NCBI GenBank assembly: GCA_026770615.1
Contig: MU631420.1
Span: 111,718 to 168,226, forward strand
Source of the DNA: Pavlovales sp. CCMP2436
Taxonomy: Eukaryota; Haptophyta; Pavlovophyceae; Pavlovales
Direction of reading: 5' to 3'
Length of the DNA stretch: 56,509 nucleotides
The position numbers were made by a program, and so were the translations under genes. Numbering within the stretch: position 1 is the stretch's first letter; the number at the start of each line of letters is the position of its first letter. Shown piece by piece: positions 1-9,093 of the stretch. The notes under the pieces were generated by a model. The model was not told where the DNA came from and searched no databases. It saw nothing but the letters and a program-made list of their open reading frames with translations.

Positions 1-60
1 GCGCGAGCAGCAGCTGCGCATGGCCGCGTGCCGCGATCGTACCGATTGAGTCGATGAGCT
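1..60 (-). repeat. Partial copy of dispersed repeat A
   Basis: The first 60 bases are the reverse complement of a segment found again at 55141-55215 and 56395-56470 (GCGCAGCTGCTGCTCGCGCG core). The copy is cut by the window edge. Repeat A looks like an amplified gene 3' end: one frame of the longer copies reads as a short alpha-helical peptide. Confidence 0.75.
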
Positions 61-572
61 GCTTCTATGTATACATATAAATATATTTTTGCCTGTATTT
101 TTTTATATAACACTCGCGCACGCTCTAGCCAATTTGCTATATATGTACCAGCACAATTTGCAGGACGGTCAGATGTCAGCTTGAATTCCTATCAGTATAT
201 CAGTAATATACTAAGTAAGCAAGATATTTATATAACTAATTAGCTGTATAATATTACAAAGTAAGTTTCACCAACTTGAGACTAGTTAACTAGTTAGAAG
301 CCGGCGGTTTGGATCATTAAAATATCATTAACCTAAGTCTAGGACTAGGAGCCAGCGGTTCGGACTTAAGTCAAACGAAAAAAGTGATCATACTATTAAA
401 ATAGCTTTAACTAACTTAGTTCTGTCACTCATGTTCAAGAGACTTTATTAATTATTTGCACTCAGAATCAGATTTAGAATCAGTCTCCGGCCGGTCCTTC
501 CGCCTCCAATCATCCCTGCGTATTGGTCAGCTCTCAATTCTCATAGACTATCAGAGAGTTCAGGACCAGAGG
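61..572. other. AT-rich intergenic sequence
   Basis: No gene is supported here. At 163-200 there is a degenerate copy of the repeat A tail (TCAGCTTGAATTCCTATCAG). A short motif, GCCGGCGGTTTGGA or GCCAGCGGTTCGGA, occurs twice, near 301 and 352. Confidence 0.5.
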
Positions 573-1292
573 TCACTCGCGGACAACCTTCACAGGGCCA
601 CTGCCGCCTTTGCGCCAGTCGGACACCGCCGCCGCGAAGGCGGCGCGCTCGGCCTCCTCCTTGGCGTCGTGGCGCCCGCGTGCCTCAGCAAGCGCCTCGT
701 TGCTGTAGCGTTCGCCCTGGTTGCGCTCAATCATCGTCGCAACCGCAGCGTGTACCGCGCGGCGACCGGCCGCGCTGTCTTGCATGTTCTCCACGCCGAC
801 TACCCCGCCACCGAGCCGTGGCAGGATGGCACGCAGGGCAGGCGGCGCGGTCGCGTCCACCGCGGCATGCAGCTCCGCCTCGCCGCTCGAGCAGCACGTG
901 AAGACGAGCACTGTGTGCTTTAGCGCGCCCTCTCCGCAGTTGGCTACGAACGATCCGAAGGCCGCCTCGTGCTCGGGCTTAAATCTGCCGAAGCGCACCA
1001 CAAACACGAAGGCGTCTATCCCAAAGGGCGTGTGCGCAGCGAAGGCGGAGAAGCGCGCCATCACCTCTGCCGCGGGCAGCCCCGTGTCATGCAGTCCAAG
1101 GGTGTCGACCACGCGGTAAAAGGCCGGGAGCGGCTGCATGAGCATGTAGTCGGCGTGCGAGCACGTCTGCGTGGCGGAGGAGAGCCCGGCCGACACCTCG
1201 AAGGAGCTGCCGGCCGACAGCGTGTTGCCTGTGCTGGATTTGCCATCACCAGTGACGCCGACGAGCACAAGCGCCCTTACCTCGTCCGCCAT
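573..1292 (-). CDS. AIG1/GIMAP-like GTPase
   Basis: The predicted protein has 239 residues and is a P-loop GTPase of the AIG1 (GIMAP/IAN) family. The start is the ATG that begins MADEVRALVLVG; the longer open frame upstream overlaps the divergent methyltransferase gene and is spurious. Near the N terminus it has GVTGDGKSSTGN, matching the AIG1 G1 box (GxxGxGKSSxGN). DTLGLHD follows as G3 (DxxG). The G4 position reads FTCCSSGE rather than a canonical TKxD, as is common in AIG1 proteins. The C terminus is a charged helix (EARGRHDAKEEAERAAF), probably a short coiled coil. Family members are best known from vertebrate lymphocytes and plant defence responses, but the role in an alga is unknown. 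It is head to head with the methyltransferase gene, about 100 bp apart. Confidence 0.85.
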   Translation of the reverse strand: MADEVRALVLVGVTGDGKSSTGNTLSAGSSFEVSAGLSSATQTCSHADYMLMQPLPAFYRVVDTLGLHDTGLPAAEVMARFSAFAAHTPFGIDAFVFVVRFGRFKPEHEAAFGSFVANCGEGALKHTVLVFTCCSSGEAELHAAVDATAPPALRAILPRLGGGVVGVENMQDSAAGRRAVHAAVATMIERNQGERYSNEALAEARGRHDAKEEAERAAFAAAVSDWRKGGSGPVKVVRE

Positions 1293-1392
1293 GACGAGCA
1301 CAAACCCTAACCAACGGCAAGGCAGCTCGACTCCAACGGCCCCCGGCTGCTCAGATTTAAAAGCGACGTGCGCCGGGCGTCGCACGCACCGC
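1293..1392. promoter_or_regulatory. Candidate bidirectional promoter with TTTAAAA motif
   Basis: The 100-bp spacer between divergent start codons contains TTTAAAA at 1356-1362, about 31 bp before the plus-strand ATG. Similar motifs occur in other head-to-head spacers in this window. The promoter role is inferred from position only. Confidence 0.4.
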
Positions 1393-2610
1393 ATGTCTGC
1401 ATACCATTGCTTCGTGCAGTGCACGCCGGGCGTCGAGGACGTGCTTAAGCGCGAGCTGAAAGAGCTAGGCGTGGGCACGAAGGTAAATGTGACGGCCGGC
1501 GGCCTCACGGTCTGGGCCGCGCGTGATGCTTTGTGGACAATACTTACCCAGTCGCTGGTGGCCGATGCGATCAGAATCCGCGTGGGCGCCACATTCGTCG
1601 CACACAACTTCGACCAGCTGCGGCTTGGGATGAGCCGCGTGGCCGCCCCGCTCAAGGCCCATGTCAGAAATCCGTCAGAGCTGAAGATCACCGTCCGTTC
1701 GACACGCTCGTCTCTGTGGCACACGGACGCCATCGAGCAGCGCGTGGCCGAGGCGCTCAACGGGCTCGAGGTGGACAAGGCCGCATTCGAGGCGCTCAAG
1801 GGGGAAGAGGCTGCGACCAGCGCGCACAGTGAGGTGCACAAGGCCAAGGGCACGACACTGGGCGTGCGCCTGTCGCGCAATAAGGTGGAGGTGAGCGTCG
1901 AGGCCGCCTCTGATCTCCACCTGAGGGGCTGCAAACCGTACGCCAGCGACACGCAGCTCAGAGAGACCATCGCCGCTGCCTGCTGCAGCGAGGCGATGGC
2001 TTCTCGTACCGATCCGAGCGCGCCGCTCAGGGTGTGGGACCCTTTTTGCGGCTCTGGGACGTTGTTGCTGGAAAGCGCACTGCTGCTGGGGCGCAGGGAG
2101 ACGGGCAGCGCGCTGCTGCCCGCTCGCAGGCCGGCCGCCGAGGGGCTGCAAATTGTGCGCTTCGCGTCCCACAACGCCGCCGCCTACGCCACTTTCCTAG
2201 ACGAAGCCATCGCGCGCGCATCCGAACCGGAGCCGCCCGCCTGGCAGCTGTTCGGCAGCGACCTCAACCCGAAAGCGATCAAGGCGAGCCGGCACAACGT
2301 CAACCACGGTCTCGGCGCGCTAGCGCGTGGCGTCTCGATCCTCGATCCGCAGGACTTTGAGGCAGCCGCCGCGCACGTTCCTACGGACACCACTATTCTC
2401 ACAAACCTGCCCTGGAACGTGCGAGCGCCGGCGGAGACATACGGGCGTGTCGGGAAGATGTTCCGCGCCAGAGCCGAGGCAGGCGCGCCAGTCTTTGTGG
2501 TGAACGGGAACCAGCACTTCGTGGCGCACAGCAGGTGCACCTGGCAGACCCTACTCCGCTTCAGAGTCGGCGGAACACCTGCGCATCTGCTGCGCCTCGT
2601 GCCCAAGTGA
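1393..2610 (+). CDS. THUMP-domain RNA N2-guanosine methyltransferase (Trm14/RlmL-like)
   Basis: The predicted protein has 405 residues, starting at the ATG of MSAYHCFVQCTPGVED. The N-terminal third looks like a ferredoxin-like plus THUMP RNA-binding region (LTQSLVADAIRIRVG, LKITVRSTRSSLWH). It is followed by a class I SAM-dependent methyltransferase of the UPF0020 type. DPFCGSGTLLLE near residue 216 is the SAM-binding motif I. GSDLNPKAI near residue 292 is the acidic motif II loop. TNLPWNVR near residue 339 takes the place of the catalytic NPPY motif, a variant seen in eukaryotic relatives. The length suits a single-domain Trm14/THUMPD or RlmL-N enzyme that methylates guanosine in tRNA or rRNA. 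The exact substrate cannot be fixed from sequence, and no intron is needed. Confidence 0.88.
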   Translation: MSAYHCFVQCTPGVEDVLKRELKELGVGTKVNVTAGGLTVWAARDALWTILTQSLVADAIRIRVGATFVAHNFDQLRLGMSRVAAPLKAHVRNPSELKITVRSTRSSLWHTDAIEQRVAEALNGLEVDKAAFEALKGEEAATSAHSEVHKAKGTTLGVRLSRNKVEVSVEAASDLHLRGCKPYASDTQLRETIAAACCSEAMASRTDPSAPLRVWDPFCGSGTLLLESALLLGRRETGSALLPARRPAAEGLQIVRFASHNAAAYATFLDEAIARASEPEPPAWQLFGSDLNPKAIKASRHNVNHGLGALARGVSILDPQDFEAAAAHVPTDTTILTNLPWNVRAPAETYGRVGKMFRARAEAGAPVFVVNGNQHFVAHSRCTWQTLLRFRVGGTPAHLLRLVPK

Positions 2611-3071
2611 AGAGGGTGCTCGTGGACTGGGGGCTATGGCTTCGGTCACCCCCGGTCAGTCCGCAAGTGGGGGACGACCATCCTGAGCACTGTTCGCCTC
2701 CATAATTGAGGACAGAGCTCGCTATAGGCTTGCTGGATTCGTCTAGGAGAGCTCTATTCTATACATTTATCAGAAATTTGTGAATTTGAATGCGTGGGGT
2801 AGGAAATCATTAACTAACAAAGTGGTCTTTTTTAAAAGAGGGATTAATGGATACAGTATTTAGCACAACGAAGAAAATATTTAAATGTGAGTAATTTTGG
2901 ATACAATATACAGCATTTTGATTTTTTCGTATGTAATTTTAATAAGCAAGTTAGTTATTGGGCGTTCATTTTTATAAAAAGTTAGATACAAATCTACTGC
3001 AGATACATATATAAAAAAAATTACTGGCCATATTTCGTTCTTGTTTTCGGCGAAGCGCTCAGGATGGTCGT

Positions 3072-3295
3072 CCTCTGACAGGGGGTGACCTGAGCCAGAG
3101 CCTAGGCCCCCGAGTTGGGTGCATGCTGGCCTCTGACAGGGGGTGACCTGAGCCACCTATTGAACCATGCTGAACCGCTAATATCTGGTGTGAGTGCTGG
3201 TGCATGAGGGTTTGGGTCGATCGCTCGACCTCAGCCTGACGTCGACCAAGCCAGTGACTGAACAACACCTGTTGAACCATGCTGAGCCGCTAATA
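3072..3295 (+). repeat. Two interleaved short direct-repeat pairs
   Basis: A 26-bp unit beginning CCTCTGACAGGGGGTGACCT occurs at 3072-3097 and identically at 3130-3155. A 25-bp unit beginning TTGAACCATGCTGA occurs at about 3160-3184 and 3271-3295 with one difference. A fragment of the second unit (CTGAGCCGCTA) recurs near 56290. Confidence 0.8.
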
Positions 3296-3749
3296 TATAT
3301 ATACAGATATTTACTCAGGGGTAAGAGAAGGATTACTTATGGAAGGGCCTTGTGGAGAGCGATTTTCAGTCACTATGAAAAGCGCGGACAGTTAGTTAGT
3401 GAGCACTTATTGGAAAGTTAGCGAGCACATTTTCAGCACAGTTCGTTACCGATTTCCACTGCTCTCTACAGTCCGGCAGACGGCAGTAAGTATTAGTTAT
3501 ATCGAGTAAAAAAATAAGGACAGTTAGCACCCATGATCACCGACCGTTGCTAACAAACACCCCGGGCCGGGGCGGGGTGATACAGTAGTCACACCTGGGG
3601 CTTGAGCCCCGACGGTGATACCCCAGGCGGGACGCCCCCGGGGCGCGCGCCCGGGGCAGCCACGCAGGCTGCGTCGCTGCACATGGCTAGGGTTAGGGAG
3701 GGACACCTCGTGCGCGGGCTTCCGTAAATAGCACACGAGGTTGCAAGCA

Positions 3750-3850
3750 GCCGCTCGACGGTGCAGCAAGCCGCTCGACGTAGCAGCCGCTCGACGTTGC
3801 AGCAGCCGCTCTCGACGTCGCAGCAGCCGCTCGACGTCGCAGCAGCAGCA
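3750..3850 (+). repeat. Minisatellite of about 19-bp units
   Basis: Units of the form GCAGCAGCCGCTCGACGTC are repeated about five times with small changes. It is followed by a CAGCAG-rich stretch and lies just before the glycosyltransferase start codon. Confidence 0.7.
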
Positions 3851-3965
3851 CCTCCGCTTTGCAGCAGCAGGAGCTCCGCGTTGCAGCAGCTCTGGCACGC
3901 AGGAAAATATGAGCACCTAGGGGTCAGGACGCGCAGGCGGGTTCAGTAAGACGCGCAGCAAGGGG

Positions 3966-5835
3966 ATGCGGCACGCGGTGTGCGTCCTCCTCGTCGGTGC
4001 GTGCGCCCTGACCCTGGTGATTGTGCCTGGCCTGTGGAGCTGTGCCGGGCTCCGCTCAGGGGACTGGCGGACGGACGCGTGCGCGCGACTTGTGACGCTG
4101 CCGTCGGGGGCTCTGCTGCCGCAACCTATCGTGCCCGGCGCGCACGAAAGACCGCCTGGGCCCGCGCGTTCCGCACAGCGTGTGCTTCTGCCGTCCAGAG
4201 CCACCGCCGCTCTCTCGGAGCCGCTCTTTCTGCCGTCCAGCTGCAGCGAGACGGTGGCTGGCCGGCCGCACGAGGTCTGCCTGGTCAGCTCGCTCAGTAG
4301 CGCGTACTTGGACGGGCACGAGGTCTTCATGCGCTCGCTCGCAGGGGTCTCCGCGGGCTCGGCCATCGTCGGGCTCCCTCTCTACCTCTTCGACGACGGG
4401 CTCTCGACTGCCGAGCGCGCGCGCGCGTGCGCAATCAGCGCAACATCGCAGCCGACGGTGATCTTGCCGCTGCCAGCCACCGTGCCTGCTCAATTTTCGC
4501 TCGAACGCGGCACCAAGTGGGCGTCCAACCTGCGCAAGCTCTTTGCGATCTTCGAGCTGGGCGCGCGGTGTCTCTCCGTGGTCAAGCTCGACACGGGAGA
4601 CATGCTGGCGATGCGCGACCCCAGTGAGCTCGTCCAACTCGCGACCAACTCGAGCGGGCATGTGTTCATGGCGCAGGCGCTGGTCTACGGTGGCAACCTC
4701 AACGGGGGCCTGGCCGTCTTCCAGCGGGGCGTGCTCTGCAACGAGACGCGCAGCCTGCTCATCGGCCTCGGCCAGGCCAACGACAGCTACCGCGAGCAGT
4801 GGATGCTGCGCAAGTGGCTCCGGTGCGAATCTATTTGATATATTTTTTCTTTAATACATACTATTATACCTTACTTTGATCATTTTAACATAATAAGTAT
4901 CGGTAAGTGCTACGCAAGTGGCTTGGGTACGGCTCTCTCCCCCCCCTTGGTGCCCTCCTCCCTCCCTGCGCGAGCGAGCAAGCCCGCCAGCTGACCCGGG
5001 AAGCACCCTACCGCTACCGCGTCCCCTCGCCCGGCGCAGGGGGCGAGGCAGGTCTCGCTTCCAGGAGCTGCCCAAGCGCTTCAACGTGGAGTGGAGCTAC
5101 TGGCAGGAAAAGCACGCCGGGCCGCTGGGCAGCCCCTCACTCGCAGAGACCGTCCTACTCCACTACGTGGGCGACAAGCCCTGGGCGCAGCGGCGGAAGG
5201 GCGCCGCAGTCTTCGACGCGCTTTGGTGGGCACACTTCGGCCTGGGGCGGATGGTGGTGGTGGGCAGCTCTGCGTTGGCCGAGCTGGCCGGTGCGGGCGA
5301 GGGGTGGCTGCTCGACAGCTTCGAGGGCATCGCGCGCATCGGCGCGGAGGCGCACTCCGCGGCGCAGGCGAAGGACCTCGGTGCACGGCCCGGTGACTGC
5401 TCCCTCGACGCCCTGCTCGCGGCCGCAGAGGAGCGCGCGCTGCTGACGTGCTTCGCGCGCGTGCGTCCCCGGGGCGTCTTCGTCGTCGGCCTGGCCGCAG
5501 CGGAGCAGGCCGTCGTGGCGCGCGCGTGGCTGGCGCACACCGGCAGCCTGTGCACCGCGGCGAGCCGCTGTGCGGCCGGGGGCGGTGGGCGGCCGCTGCT
5601 CGACGTGCACGTGCGCGCGCTGCGGCAGATGCGCCCGGTGAAACCGCCCAAGCTACGCGGACCGATGCCGAGACCGCAGGCTCAGACTCTGATTGCGGCA
5701 GCCACGCAGGCGGCGGCGCCGTCGCCGGTGGCGGACCACATGAACCCCGGGATTCCGACTAGGAGGCCTCTACCACCGACCCAGCACGCTGAGACCTCGC
5801 AGTACGAAGTTGGTACTCCCTCACGGCCACGCTGA
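3966..5835 (+). CDS. GT8-like glycosyltransferase, two exons
   Basis: I model exon 1 as 3966-4822 and exon 2 as 5052-5835, with a 229-nt GT-AG intron at 4823-5051. The phase-2 join gives a 546-residue protein. The N terminus is a short cytoplasmic stub followed by a hydrophobic anchor (CVLLVGACALTLVIVPGLW), so a type II Golgi/ER membrane protein is likely. The luminal part has glycogenin/GT8 features: KWASNLRKLFAIFELG, then VVKLDTGDML where GT8 enzymes carry the metal-binding DxD. NLNGGLAVF (usual NxGxMVF) follows, and in exon 2 LPKRFNVEWSYW then LLHYVGDKPW (usual HyxGxxKPW). The last 200 residues are an Ala-rich extension without recognised domain, ending in a Pro-rich tail. The donor sugar and acceptor are unknown. 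The intron holds a near copy of the exon 1 end (CGCAAGTGGCT at 4912). Confidence 0.75.
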
Positions 5836-5872
5836 TTCTGCTGTTAGTTATGATTTGCTTTATCAACTAAAA

Positions 5873-5960
5873 TACGATCGGCACGATCGCGGCACGCGGC
5901 CACGCGCAGTTGCTCCTCGCGCCTGAGCCGCCGAGCGCGCTGGTCCCGATCGCCACGGGC
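5873..5960 (+). repeat. Diverged copy of dispersed repeat A
   Basis: GATCGCGGCACGCGGCCACG and the following 50 bases match the middle of repeat A (compare 55178-55245) with several substitutions. It lies in the short gap after the glycosyltransferase gene. Confidence 0.7.
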
Positions 5961-6038
5961 TAGAAGGACAAGGGAGGGGGGTACTACTATAACTAAGTAC
6001 TACAAAATGATTCGCGTATATATTAATGCTATGTCTAG

Positions 6039-6449
6039 TTATGTATGGCCTACAGAAGGTCCAATGCTGCCTCCGGGGCGACATCCAGCAGCGCCTACCT
6101 CTCCGTTCGAGCTACGGTGGCACATACAAGCCCCCTTGGCGTCGAGCCCGCATATGCGCAGCATCTCCCTCTCCTCAGCGGCCAGTGCCTTAATGCGCTC
6201 CATGTCAAATTGCTGCGCATACTCCGTCCGACGAACTGAGGCCCCTGGGGCTCGTCGTGGCAGCGCCTCGTCTAGGATGCCAAATGGCGTAACGTTGAGC
6301 GGGCTCATCCCGAAAGTGGGCTGCATCACGAAGGGAAACGATTTCGGTGGCCGCGGGATCGTCAGCGACGGCCCCAGCGGGTTGCGCTGGCGGACGATCT
6401 CCTCCTTGCGCGCGGCCTCCTCAAAGACGCGCACTTCATGCGTGGTCAT
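6039..6449 (-). CDS. Hypothetical protein, 136 residues
   Basis: The frame begins with ATG (MTTHEVRVFEEAARKEEIV) and encodes a charged N-terminal helix, then a Pro-rich segment (IPRPPKSFPFVMQP). A central Gly/Pro stretch and a second helix (AEEREMLRICGLDAKGACM) follow. I do not recognise a family. The small, soluble, Pro-rich pattern would suit a structural partner such as an axonemal or cytoskeletal protein, but this is speculation. Support for it being real comes from its head-to-head placement with the next gene and the TTTTTAAAA motif in the spacer. Confidence 0.55.
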   Translation of the reverse strand: MTTHEVRVFEEAARKEEIVRQRNPLGPSLTIPRPPKSFPFVMQPTFGMSPLNVTPFGILDEALPRRAPGASVRRTEYAQQFDMERIKALAAEEREMLRICGLDAKGACMCHRSSNGEVGAAGCRPGGSIGPSVGHT

Positions 6450-6737
6450 CCTAGGCCTGCGTGGGACGAGGTAGGTCAGGTTTGGTCGGGAGATTCATGC
6501 GAACCGGCCCCGCTCCACCGTCGTCGTGAAGCTGAAAGCGGTCGCTGGCCGAAACGAATCATTTTTAAAATCAGTCCGTGCTACGGCGACGCGAGTTTGC
6601 GACGCAGACACGCAGCTGCGCCTCGCACTCTCAACTCCGACGGCGGCGGCGTTCAGGTCGTTCGGTGCTTCTCACAGGCCGGCTCGACCCGACTTCGCGG
6701 CTTCAGCCGCGCGCGGCGAGGTGCCCAGCTTCGTGCG
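6450..6737. promoter_or_regulatory. Candidate bidirectional promoter with TTTTTAAAA motif
   Basis: The spacer between divergent starts contains TTTTTAAAA at 6562-6570. The rest is GC-rich. Promoter function is inferred from the recurring arrangement. Confidence 0.35.
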
Positions 6738-7070
6738 ATGACCACGGAGCTCAGCGCGGAGGCCCTGGCGAAAAGACGTCGAACCCTGGGCTTCGAGGTG
6801 GGCTCAGCGGCGCAGCCGGTCGCCCTCACCGTGTGCAGGCGATGCACGCAGCGGTTTGACAAGTATTGCCGCGACGCCAATGGCTGCACTTTTCATCCAG
6901 AGAGCTGGAGCGGCGAGACGAAACAGCGCTGGGCAGCCCCGGGCGACAATGTGGGTGGAGCGGAGGTACACTACTTCTGGAGCTGCTGCGGCAAGGCTGA
7001 GGAAGACGCGTCGGGCTGCAAATCTTCGCATCACCGAACGTTCGACGAAGAAGATGGGCTCAAATGGTGA
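6738..7070 (+). CDS. Small CHORD-like zinc-binding protein
   Basis: The predicted protein has 110 residues from the ATG of MTTELSAEALAKRRR. It has a basic N-terminal helix and then a compact Cys/His domain: CRRC at 33-36, C44, C50 and H53 within GCTFHPESW. The second half has WSCC at 81-84, then C94, H98 and H99 (GCKSSHHRTFDE). The order C-x2-C, C-x2-HP, WSCC, C-x3-HH resembles CHORD-type and related eukaryotic zinc domains, so it probably binds two zinc ions. Its partner or substrate is unknown. The longer open frame upstream of this ATG overlaps the promoter spacer and is not supported. Confidence 0.7.
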   Translation: MTTELSAEALAKRRRTLGFEVGSAAQPVALTVCRRCTQRFDKYCRDANGCTFHPESWSGETKQRWAAPGDNVGGAEVHYFWSCCGKAEEDASGCKSSHHRTFDEEDGLKW

Positions 7071-7106
7071 CCAACCCTACCGTGCATCCTCGTCCCGTCT
7101 ACAGGA

Positions 7107-7450
7107 GGGGGCACGGCTGGACTCTTTCACAATGCTTGGGACGACTCAGCCACTCTGTGGCAGCGGTGATCTGACTACGTATGGCGGGCGGTATCTGCGT
7201 GCTTGCAACTCGCGGTTCTTAAGACTCACGTCCAGTTGACCTTGGCTAGGGACAGACGCCCTAACGGCACGGCTGGACTCTATACGTTTAACAACGTGTT
7301 GGGGCGACTTGCAGCCGTGACTTTGCATGATGCAGTCCGGTGGCGGTGCGGGTGATCTGACTACTAGTACTAGTCTACATATGGCGGGTATCTGTGTGTG
7401 TGTGTGTTGGAGCGTGTGGTCCTTAAGACTCACGTCCAGTTGCGACCTTG
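7107..7450 (+). repeat. Imperfect tandem duplication of about 150-180 bp
   Basis: The block from GCACGGCTGGACTCT through GACTCACGTCCAGTTG-ACCTTGG at about 7111-7245 is repeated at about 7268-7450 with indels. The second copy has an insertion containing a GT run (7389-7407) and an ACTAGTACTAGT palindrome. No gene is seen. Confidence 0.75.
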
Positions 7451-8036
7451 GCCGAGGACAGACGTCCAAAATAGAAACCAATGTTACAGTGATCCCTGTT
7501 TCTGAGTGGGTTGATCCCTTAACCGTAGTGCTCCATGAGCGAGTGATCCGATCCTTAGGCGGGGCGCCACAAATCTGAGTGGGTGATCCCTGGAACCACT
7601 CGTGGCGCCCAGAAACCCCAGCGGCCGAGTGGTTCCTGTCAGCCAATTAAAGGGCAGGGATGCACCAGCCACATAGAAAATTCTTTAGGACCTAAAATCT
7701 CGCGTATGTGGGGTGGTTCCCTGCTCTCTCATTGGCTGTATTTTTTTGTCAAAGTTCGCAGGTCGAGATGCGGCCCGAGATGCGGCCCGAGAGGCCGCTG
7801 GGAAATTAATTAATTTAATTTAATTGAATAATAAACAGTAAATTTGACCCCATTGTATGGGGTCAAATCCCCAGACATTATATTGTCTGGGATTTTGACC
7901 CCATTTTCCTTCTTGCAGCTGTGTAAAAAATATCGAGATTAAAGTTACCCCCGGCCTTCATTAAAATAACTAATTATCACATAATACCTGAATCCCTATC
8001 ACTTATCAGTAACGTAATACATAAGCACGCAGCAGG
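7451..8036. other. Intergenic region with nested hairpins
   Basis: No gene is supported. At 7842-7868 a 12-bp perfect stem (ATTTGACCCCAT) closes a 3-nt loop. At 7870-7891 an 8-bp stem (CCCAGACA) closes a 6-nt loop. At 7893-7905 TTTTGACCCCATT repeats the first arm. The block looks like the end of a fold-back element. Confidence 0.6.
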
Positions 8037-8105
8037 CAATGGGCGACGCAGCGCTCAGACCAGCACAACTTTCAGGACATTCAGATGCCAGCTTGAATCC
8101 CTCCG
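8037..8105 (-). repeat. Tail fragment of dispersed repeat A
   Basis: The segment GGCAATGGGCGACGCAGCGC through CCAGCTTGAATCCCT matches the repeat A tail at 55378-55442 and, inverted, 42330-42400. The orientation is that in which GGGATTCAAGCTGG reads on the minus strand. Confidence 0.8.
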
Positions 8106-8483
8106 TTGTCAGGAACATATGTATCGGACCGCCCGTTGGGCATGGCGCCAGCGACGCACCCGTGGCCACGGCTTGCTAACTCCGTGCCATGCCCATGGTA
8201 AATAGCCTGCTCCCGAGTCTAACTAAGCCCAGCGTGTAACTGTGTCTTGTCGACCAAGCTCACCAAAGGCGGGGAGGCTTGTCGCTGAGTCGCTCTCCGT
8301 CCAAAATCTGAAGCCTCACCGAACGAACCGACTGCAAGAGCAGTCCTGCAACTTGCGCTATGCGGGGAGCTCTGAGCTTCGTAGGTCCCCAGCCGGCGCG
8401 GTGCAGACATCCACCGGAGACAAACGGAGACGGACAGTGTCGTTGGTGGATGTCAGACGTCACGACCCGAGGGTGCGCGCGCA

Positions 8484-9029
8484 TCATCCCATCCGCTGTG
8501 CTGCGATGAGCGAGAGGATGCCCTGTGGTCCGACCAAGATCTCACGCAGGAAGGTGCATATCGCAAGCCAGACGATGGGCGTGATGTCCACGCCGCCGAT
8601 CGGCTCCACGATGGTGCGAAGGAGCCGAAGGAATGGCTCGGTGGGGAGTGCGAGCGCCTTGTATGGCATTTTTTGGAGGAACTGCGGGTACCAGCTGAGG
8701 ACGATGCGGATCAAGAAGAGGAGCGAGAAGATGCTCAGGATAGGATCCACGATGGACCTGGCGAGCGCGGCGTTGGCCGCGTCGGTCGCGGTGCTGTCCA
8801 CCACTGCAGCCGACGCGGCGAGCGGCGCGAAGAGCACGGCCGCCGTGGACGCGAGCGCGCCGATCGACTGCAGGTCGATGGGCCTCGCCGCAGGCGCGCG
8901 GGCGGCGAGCGACGGCAGAACGACCTGTTGAGCGCCTGTGGAGACCACCGGCCTCACCAGGCCTTGCGCGAAGGCCGGCAACGTCGCGCAGAGCGCGGCG
9001 AGCAGGGCGGCGGAGCTCACGGACTTCAT
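8484..9029 (-). CDS. Plastid-targeted YggT/Ycf19 family membrane protein
   Basis: The predicted protein has 181 residues from the ATG of MKSVSSAALLAALCATLPAF. The first 90 residues are Ala/Ser/Val-rich with a hydrophobic start, which suits a bipartite plastid-targeting leader. The conserved domain follows: IFSLLFLIRIVLSWYPQFLQ, then PTEPFLRLLRTIVEPIGGVD, then a second membrane segment ITPIVWLAICTFLREILVG. This is the two-helix YGGT fold (Ycf19, YlmG, CCB3). Relatives act in cytochrome b6 haem attachment or thylakoid/nucleoid organisation. Which subgroup this belongs to is not clear. It is head to head with another predicted plastid protein, only 64 bp apart. Confidence 0.87.
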   Translation of the reverse strand: MKSVSSAALLAALCATLPAFAQGLVRPVVSTGAQQVVLPSLAARAPAARPIDLQSIGALASTAAVLFAPLAASAAVVDSTATDAANAALARSIVDPILSIFSLLFLIRIVLSWYPQFLQKMPYKALALPTEPFLRLLRTIVEPIGGVDITPIVWLAICTFLREILVGPQGILSLIAAQRMG

Positions 9030-9093
9030 CGTCTGCGCGGCTTCGCCTATGTACCACCGCCTTTTAATTTTTTTAATTACACTACACGCAGCA
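9030..9093. promoter_or_regulatory. Very short shared promoter spacer, AT-rich core
   Basis: Only 64 bp separate two divergent start codons. The spacer contains CTTTTAATTTTTTTAATTAC at 9061-9080. Any core promoter here must serve both genes or overlap their 5' ends. Confidence 0.45.

Larger units (their letters stand above)
2611..3965. other. Intergenic region with short direct repeats, no gene
   Basis: No coding region is convincing in this 1.35 kb. It has an AT-rich part (2700-3040), the direct repeats listed separately, and a GC-rich part ending in a Ser/Gln-coding-like minisatellite upstream of the glycosyltransferase gene. Confidence 0.5.

Noticed and set aside
1293..2174. N-terminal extension of the minus-strand GTPase frame across the methyltransferase gene
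   Set aside because: It overlaps a well-supported gene on the other strand and has no domain. The GTPase starts at the ATG at 1292.
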